Assembly: GCA_005239175.1 (NCBI GenBank)
Contig: SOPS01000001.1
Location: forward strand, 806,001-870,000
Reading direction: 5' to 3'
Length of the DNA: 64,000 nt
Origin: a halophilic archaeon SHRA6
GTDB lineage: Archaea > Halobacteriota > Halobacteria > Halobacteriales > Haloferacaceae
Part shown: one piece after another, positions 60,144 through 64,000 of the stretch
How the letters are laid out: every line of letters starts with the position of its first letter
Numbering within the stretch: the stretch's first letter is position 1
Translations under genes and position numbers: made by a program
Notes under the pieces: model-generated
The model's database searches: none
The model's input: the letters and a program-made list of their open reading frames with translations, nothing else
Told to the model about the DNA's origin: nothing

Positions 60144-60452
60144 TCAGTCTTCGAGGACGATCTCGATGCTCACGTCGTTCGGCACCTGGATACGCATGAG
60201 CTGTCTGAGCGCGCGTTCGTCCGCGTCGATGTCGACGAGACGCTTGTGAACGCGCATCTCCCAGTGCTCCCACGTCGCGGTCCCTTCGCCGTCGGGTGAC
60301 TTGCGCGCAGGGATCTCCAGCGTCTTCGTCGGCAGCGGGATCGGCCCGCTCAGGCTGACGCCTGTCTTCTCGGCGATCTCGCGCACATCGTCGCAGATGT
60401 TGTCGAGGTCCTCGGGGCTGGTTCCCGCGAGGCGAACGCGTGCTTGCTGCAT
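60144..60452 (-). CDS. rpsJ: Ribosomal protein uS10
   Basis: A 102-residue small-subunit protein: [56 protein letters not shown], then [17 protein letters not shown]. Its ATG follows the EF-1alpha stop directly (TAAATG), the usual archaeal tuf-rps10 pair. Confidence 0.97.
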   Translation of the reverse strand: MQQARVRLAGTSPEDLDNICDDVREIAEKTGVSLSGPIPLPTKTLEIPARKSPDGEGTATWEHWEMRVHKRLVDIDADERALRQLMRIQVPNDVSIEIVLED

Positions 60453-61715
60453 TTATCGCTCGTTGACTTCGAGCACTTTGCCGGCTGCGATGGTCTGACC
60501 CATGTCACGGACAGCGAAGCTGCCGAGCTCTGGGATCTCGCCGGACGGCTCGATGCTGAGCGGTTTCTGCGGTCGCACGGTGACGATCGCGGCGTCGCCG
60601 GACTGGATGAAGTCCGGGTTCTCTTCGGCGACCTCGCCGGAGGCGGGGTCGAGCTTCTGATCGATCGACTCGATCGTACACGCGACCTGTGCGGTGTGCG
60701 CGTGGAAGACCGGCGTGTAGCCGGCGGTGATGACGCTTGGGTGCTGCATCACAACGAGCTGGGCCGTGAAGGTCTCGGCGACCTTTGGCGGGTTGTCGGC
60801 GGGACCACAGACGTCACCGCGACGGATGTCGTCCTTGCCGATCCCGCGGACGTTGAACCCGACGTTGTCGCCGGGGCCGGCCTGCGGAACCTCCTCGTGG
60901 TGCATCTCGACCGTCTTGACCTCGCCGCCGACGTCCGACGGCTGGAAGGAGACGTTGTCGCCTGGGCTCATCGTCCCAGTCTCGATCCGGCCGACAGGGA
61001 CGGTCCCGATGCCCGAGATCGTGTAGACGTCCTGGATCGGCAGCCGAAGCGGCGCGTCCGTCGGCGGCTCGACCTCTGGCAGGTCATTGAGGGCGTCGAG
61101 CAGGGTTGGCCCGTCGTACCAGCTGGTGTTCTCCGAGCGCTCGGAGATGTTGTCGCCTTCGAACGCCGAGATCGGGATGAAGGTGGTCTCGTCGCTGAAG
61201 CGAACCTGCTTGAGGAGCTGGTTGACCTCATCCTTGACGTCCTCGAAGGTGTCCTCGCTGTAGTCGACGAGGTCCATCTTGTTGACGCCGATGACGAGCT
61301 CGTTGATACCGAGCGTCCGTGCCAGGAAGACGTGCTCGCGGGTCTGCGGCGCGACACCGTCGTCTGCGGCGACGACGAGGACCGCGTTGTCTGCCTGGGA
61401 GGCACCCGTAATCATGTTCTTCACGAAGTCACGGTGGCCCGGACAGTCGACGATCGTGAAGTAGTATGTGTCAGTGTCGAACTCCTGGTGGGCGATGTCG
61501 ATCGTGACACCACGCTCTCGCTCTTCCGCCAGGTTGTCCATCACGTACGCGAATTCGAAGCCGCCTTTGCCCTTCTCTTCGGCTTCTTCGCGGTGCTGTT
61601 CAATTACGTGCTCGGGGACCGATCCTGTCTCGAAGAGGAGTCGGCCCACGAGCGTACTCTTGCCGTGGTCAACGTGGCCGATAATGGCCAAGTTTTGGTG
61701 TGGTTTGTCGCTCAT
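60453..61715 (-). CDS. tuf: Translation elongation factor EF-1alpha
   Basis: A 420-residue GTPase that brings aminoacyl-tRNA to the ribosome, full length. G1 is [16 protein letters not shown]2 lies around [12 protein letters not shown]3 is [12 protein letters not shown], and G4 is NKMDLVDYS. Domains 2 and 3 follow ([33 protein letters not shown]). Archaeal EF-1alpha-specific features include [20 protein letters not shown]. It is the first gene of the operon with S10. Confidence 0.97.
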   Translation of the reverse strand: MSDKPHQNLAIIGHVDHGKSTLVGRLLFETGSVPEHVIEQHREEAEEKGKGGFEFAYVMDNLAEERERGVTIDIAHQEFDTDTYYFTIVDCPGHRDFVKNMITGASQADNAVLVVAADDGVAPQTREHVFLARTLGINELVIGVNKMDLVDYSEDTFEDVKDEVNQLLKQVRFSDETTFIPISAFEGDNISERSENTSWYDGPTLLDALNDLPEVEPPTDAPLRLPIQDVYTISGIGTVPVGRIETGTMSPGDNVSFQPSDVGGEVKTVEMHHEEVPQAGPGDNVGFNVRGIGKDDIRRGDVCGPADNPPKVAETFTAQLVVMQHPSVITAGYTPVFHAHTAQVACTIESIDQKLDPASGEVAEENPDFIQSGDAAIVTVRPQKPLSIEPSGEIPELGSFAVRDMGQTIAAGKVLEVNER

Positions 61716-61916
61716 GGGTAAGTCACGCGCTAAGGCGCTCTGTGGGGATCTTTCGGCTGTTTACCCTAAAACCATTTCGATACGACCCACCGATCACCCG
61801 CCCGCCGTCTTGCGGTTTGTGGACTGTTGTCGCGTGCGAGAGTAACACACAATCGAGAATCAGCGTGGACAGTTCGGGTCGATACAGCGACAAAACAGAG
61901 GGCCGACCTCCCAGCC

Positions 61917-62870
61917 TCAAAGCAGCCGACCGACGTCAGAAAGCACCGCTGTTGCGGTTTCTGGACCGCCGGCACCGCGGCCGCTGATGTTCAGCTGTCC
62001 GGCGTGCTCGGTTTCAAGTTGGACGATATTTTGGGTTCCACTCACCGCGAGCGTCCCGTTTTCGGGGATCAGCCGCGGCCCGACACGGACTTCCCCCGGA
62101 GAAGCTTCACCAACAAGCCGGACAGTCCGGCCGGACTCCGCGGCCAACTCAAGCGCGCTGCCGGGGACGTTCGTGATCCCCTCGACAGTCGCATCCGAGA
62201 GCGTGAACTCCCGATCGCCCTGGCTCAACACGTTCGCCAAAATAACACACTTGAGCGCGGCGTCTGTCCCTTCGACGTCAAAGGTCGGATCGGCCTCTGC
62301 GACGCCCAGATCCTGTGCTTCCGCGAGGACGTGTTCATAGTCGAGTCCCTCCGCAGCCATTCGCGTCAGAATGAAGTTCGCCGTGCCATTGAGGACGCCA
62401 CGGGCAGCCGTGATGTTTGTTGCGCCAACGTCTTCGATCGTCGAGAGCGCCGGAATCGCGCCCCCGACTGTCGCTTCAAACCGAATATCGCCCTCGCTGG
62501 CATCGACGAGCTCCATGAGGTCGCCGTAGCGCTCTGCGACAGGGCCTTTATTCGCCAACACGGCGTGACGATCGCGTTCGAGCGCCGCCGCGACGTGTGA
62601 AAACCCGGGTTCGGCGTCCCCGAGCGTTGTCGGTGTCGCCTCGATGAGAACGTCGTATGCTGCGTCCAACGCCGCCTCAGGCGTCTCATTCCCAACGCTC
62701 CCTGTTTCATCTTTCCGGTCGAGCACAGCCGCAGCCTCGAGTCCATCGCTGTCGATCGCCGCACTCGAGGAGTCAGCAACGGCGGTCACTGCGTAGCCGT
62801 ACTCACCGGCAAGTTCGACGACCGAGCGCCCGACCGCGCCAGCGCCAATCACCGCGAGCCGGGCGGTCAT
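61917..62870 (-). CDS. hom: Homoserine dehydrogenase
   Basis: A 317-residue NAD(P)-dependent enzyme reducing aspartate semialdehyde to homoserine on the way to threonine and methionine. The Rossmann motif LAVIGAGAVGRSVVEL is at the N-terminus. Substrate and catalytic blocks are ANKGPVAERYGDLM, FEATVGGAIPALSTIEDV, RGVLNGTANFILTRM and AEADPTFDVEGTDAALKC. The usual C-terminal ACT domain is absent; a separate ACT protein is encoded just upstream with a 4-bp overlap. Confidence 0.95.
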   Translation of the reverse strand: MTARLAVIGAGAVGRSVVELAGEYGYAVTAVADSSSAAIDSDGLEAAAVLDRKDETGSVGNETPEAALDAAYDVLIEATPTTLGDAEPGFSHVAAALERDRHAVLANKGPVAERYGDLMELVDASEGDIRFEATVGGAIPALSTIEDVGATNITAARGVLNGTANFILTRMAAEGLDYEHVLAEAQDLGVAEADPTFDVEGTDAALKCVILANVLSQGDREFTLSDATVEGITNVPGSALELAAESGRTVRLVGEASPGEVRVGPRLIPENGTLAVSGTQNIVQLETEHAGQLNISGRGAGGPETATAVLSDVGRLL

Positions 62871-63403
62871 CGGCTCCCCTCCGTGAGCGGCTCAACTACA
62901 TGCAGGTCTTTCCCGTCAGCGATCGACCGAAGCGTCGACAGCGTCTCTTCGGTGGTTCCCGATCGAGCGGCCAACCGCAACAGCGCACTCGAGGCCTCTT
63001 CGGTCCCCTTCGGGGCAGACAACGAGAGGTCCTTCAGCGACGCGTTCGCGCAAGCCTCGATCTTTTGGAGGGTATCCGAGAGATCGGTATCGACGAGATG
63101 GCCGACGAGCAACACCGTGAGCTCCTCGTCGTACCGCTCGGTCCCTGCCTGGATCACGTTCACGCCCTCGCCGCGCAGGGCATCGACGATCGTCTCGAAC
63201 TGGTGGGGCGCACACGAGAAGTCGATCTCAACCGGAATGTGTCCCCGTGGGGTAAGGTTCCCCCGCTCGTGGTAGATCGACATGAGGTTGCCGCCGTTTT
63301 CGGAGATTGGTTTCAGCGCCCGCAACAGCTCGCCGGGTTCGTCGACGAGTTCGAGCCGAACGGTGTGCGTCTGGGTCGTGGTCCGGTCCGGACTGGCAGT
63401 CAT
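62867..63403 (-). CDS. ACT-domain regulatory protein, partner of homoserine dehydrogenase
   Basis: A 178-residue protein. One ACT domain (about 12-90: TVRLELVDEPGELLRALKPI, NGGNLMSIYHERGNL, VEIDFSCAPHQFETIVDALRG) is followed by a helical C-terminal part. The overlap with hom (ATGA) and the lack of an ACT domain in Hom suggest that this is the detached allosteric subunit sensing threonine or another amino acid (inference). ATG 63403 is used; an upstream start at 63457 is less likely. Confidence 0.85.
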   Translation of the reverse strand: MTASPDRTTTQTHTVRLELVDEPGELLRALKPISENGGNLMSIYHERGNLTPRGHIPVEIDFSCAPHQFETIVDALRGEGVNVIQAGTERYDEELTVLLVGHLVDTDLSDTLQKIEACANASLKDLSLSAPKGTEEASSALLRLAARSGTTEETLSTLRSIADGKDLHVVEPLTEGSR

Positions 63404-63796
63404 CGGCGCACCTCCGTCGACGATCGCCGCGGTGTTGTGGATCCCGACGCGTCGCATGAAAGCTCAAGCTCGGTACGTCGGGTGGCGGTTCGTAGCTGCC
63501 TCCACATATACTATGATTGTGTATCTTCGTCGGCTATAAGACTTCGTCGAAGGCCAATTGTGCTGCGAAAAGACCGATCAGCGAATCTGACCCGATCGAA
63601 GAAACCAACCAATCAGCAAACCGAATCCGATCGAAGAAACCAACCAATCAGCAAACCGAATCCGATCGAAGAAACCAACAATTAGCGAACCGGGCCCAAT
63701 CAAAGAAACCAACAATTAGCGAACCGGGCCCAATCAAAGAAACCAACCGATCCGGCGATTGAGTACCGTCTCGTCGTGGCTGCTCGCGCGGGCTAC
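63404..63796. other. Spacer with promoter and repeat array
   Basis: The 393-bp gap between the ACT gene and EF-2 contains AT-rich sequence at 63505-63540 (probable promoter of the ACT-hom operon on the minus strand) and the 34-35-bp repeat array. I see no gene. Confidence 0.55.
63577..63748. repeat. 34-35-bp tandem repeat, 5 copies
   Basis: Units at 63577-63611, 63612-63646, 63647-63680, 63681-63714 and 63715-63748 (CCGATCGAAGAAACCAACCA core). Neighbouring copies are most alike (1-2 by type, 2-3, 4-5), showing stepwise duplication. The array begins 48 bp downstream of the EF-2 stop codon. Confidence 0.92.
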
Positions 63797-64000
63797 TTAG
63801 ATGTAGTCGACCGACGGCGGCAGTTCGAGCTTCATGCCCTTGCGCTCTCTGATCTCGGTGATCTTGTCCGTCTGGAGGTTGTCGGACATGACGCGGAATC
63901 CGGCGTTCTCGGTGTTCCACGACGCACGACCCTCAGTCGCAGAGCGGACGTCCGAGGAGAACCCGATCATCTCTTCGACCGGGGCGATCCCTTCGATCAC
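63797..64000 (-). CDS. fusA: Translation elongation factor EF-2, C-terminal part
   Basis: The last 67 residues of archaeal EF-2, cut by the window edge: [46 protein letters not shown] and the usual SVDYI-type end. EF-2 drives ribosome translocation by GTP hydrolysis; the GTPase part lies beyond the window. The gene reads leftward and ends 48 bp before the repeat array. Confidence 0.93.
   Translation of the reverse strand: MIEGIAPVEEMIGFSSDVRSATEGRASWNTENAGFRVMSDNLQTDKITEIRERKGMKLELPPSVDYI

Overview
The window comes from a high-GC halophilic archaeon (Halobacteria). The evidence is strongly acidic proteins, Tat-exported lipoproteins with haloarchaeal lipoboxes, a halocyanin, a SepF cell-division protein, archaeal EF-1alpha, EF-2 and S10, a geranylgeranyl reductase for ether lipids, TATA-box promoters close to start codons, and many short proteins of haloarchaea-only families. 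Most of the DNA is very rich in the palindrome CGATCG. Three segments (about 1-6.1 kb, 14.16-16.16 kb and 53.7-59.2 kb) are poor in it and also carry the signs of mobile DNA.

Layout. 1-6.1 kb is an accessory region. It holds two Tat or lipoprotein genes, an internally deleted PrsW paralogue, a TraB-like gene, a PRC-barrel protein and solo ends of an IS6-like element. 6.2-13.5 kb carries deoC, an amino-acid permease fused to two UspA domains, trkA, trkH and a tRNA methylthiotransferase. At 13.7-16.4 kb a type I signal peptidase gene is cut in two by a TnpB-only insertion sequence with a DUF2080 partner gene. 16.4-26.3 kb has a DoxX-like protein, a second copy of the large lipoprotein family, riboflavin synthase, uvrA, a BNR-repeat protein, a SHOCT protein, a geranylgeranyl reductase and a RelBE toxin-antitoxin pair. 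26.4-36.2 kb has a YgfZ/GcvT-like protein, small haloarchaeal proteins, a UspA protein, a ROK kinase, a NifU-type protein, an FAU-1-like RNA-binding protein and a receiver-PAS histidine kinase. 36.2-40.2 kb is a dabA-dabB inorganic-carbon uptake operon. 40.6-53.2 kb has an amidohydrolase, an Lrp regulator, full-length PrsW, SepF, a DUF1028 protein, a PUA protein, an RNB ribonuclease, a three-gene secreted-protein/ABC-exporter operon, a HEAT-like protein and a type IV pilin.

53.7-59.3 kb is a tRNA-Ala(CGC) integration hot spot. The intact tRNA lies at the right, and two 17-bp copies of its 3' end lie to the left with related flanks. They mark two tandem elements: one with a DUF7437-type regulator plus PIN toxin, the other with a halocyanin, two paralogous membrane proteins, a SnoaL-like protein and an HTH/zinc-ribbon regulator. 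59.3-64 kb is core genome: rhomboid protease, S10, EF-1alpha, homoserine dehydrogenase with an ACT-domain partner, and the end of EF-2.

The most unusual general feature is a set of ten intergenic tandem-repeat arrays (units of 21-53 bp, 2-7 copies). Each has its own sequence, most follow directly after a gene, and all lie in the CGATCG-rich part of the window.
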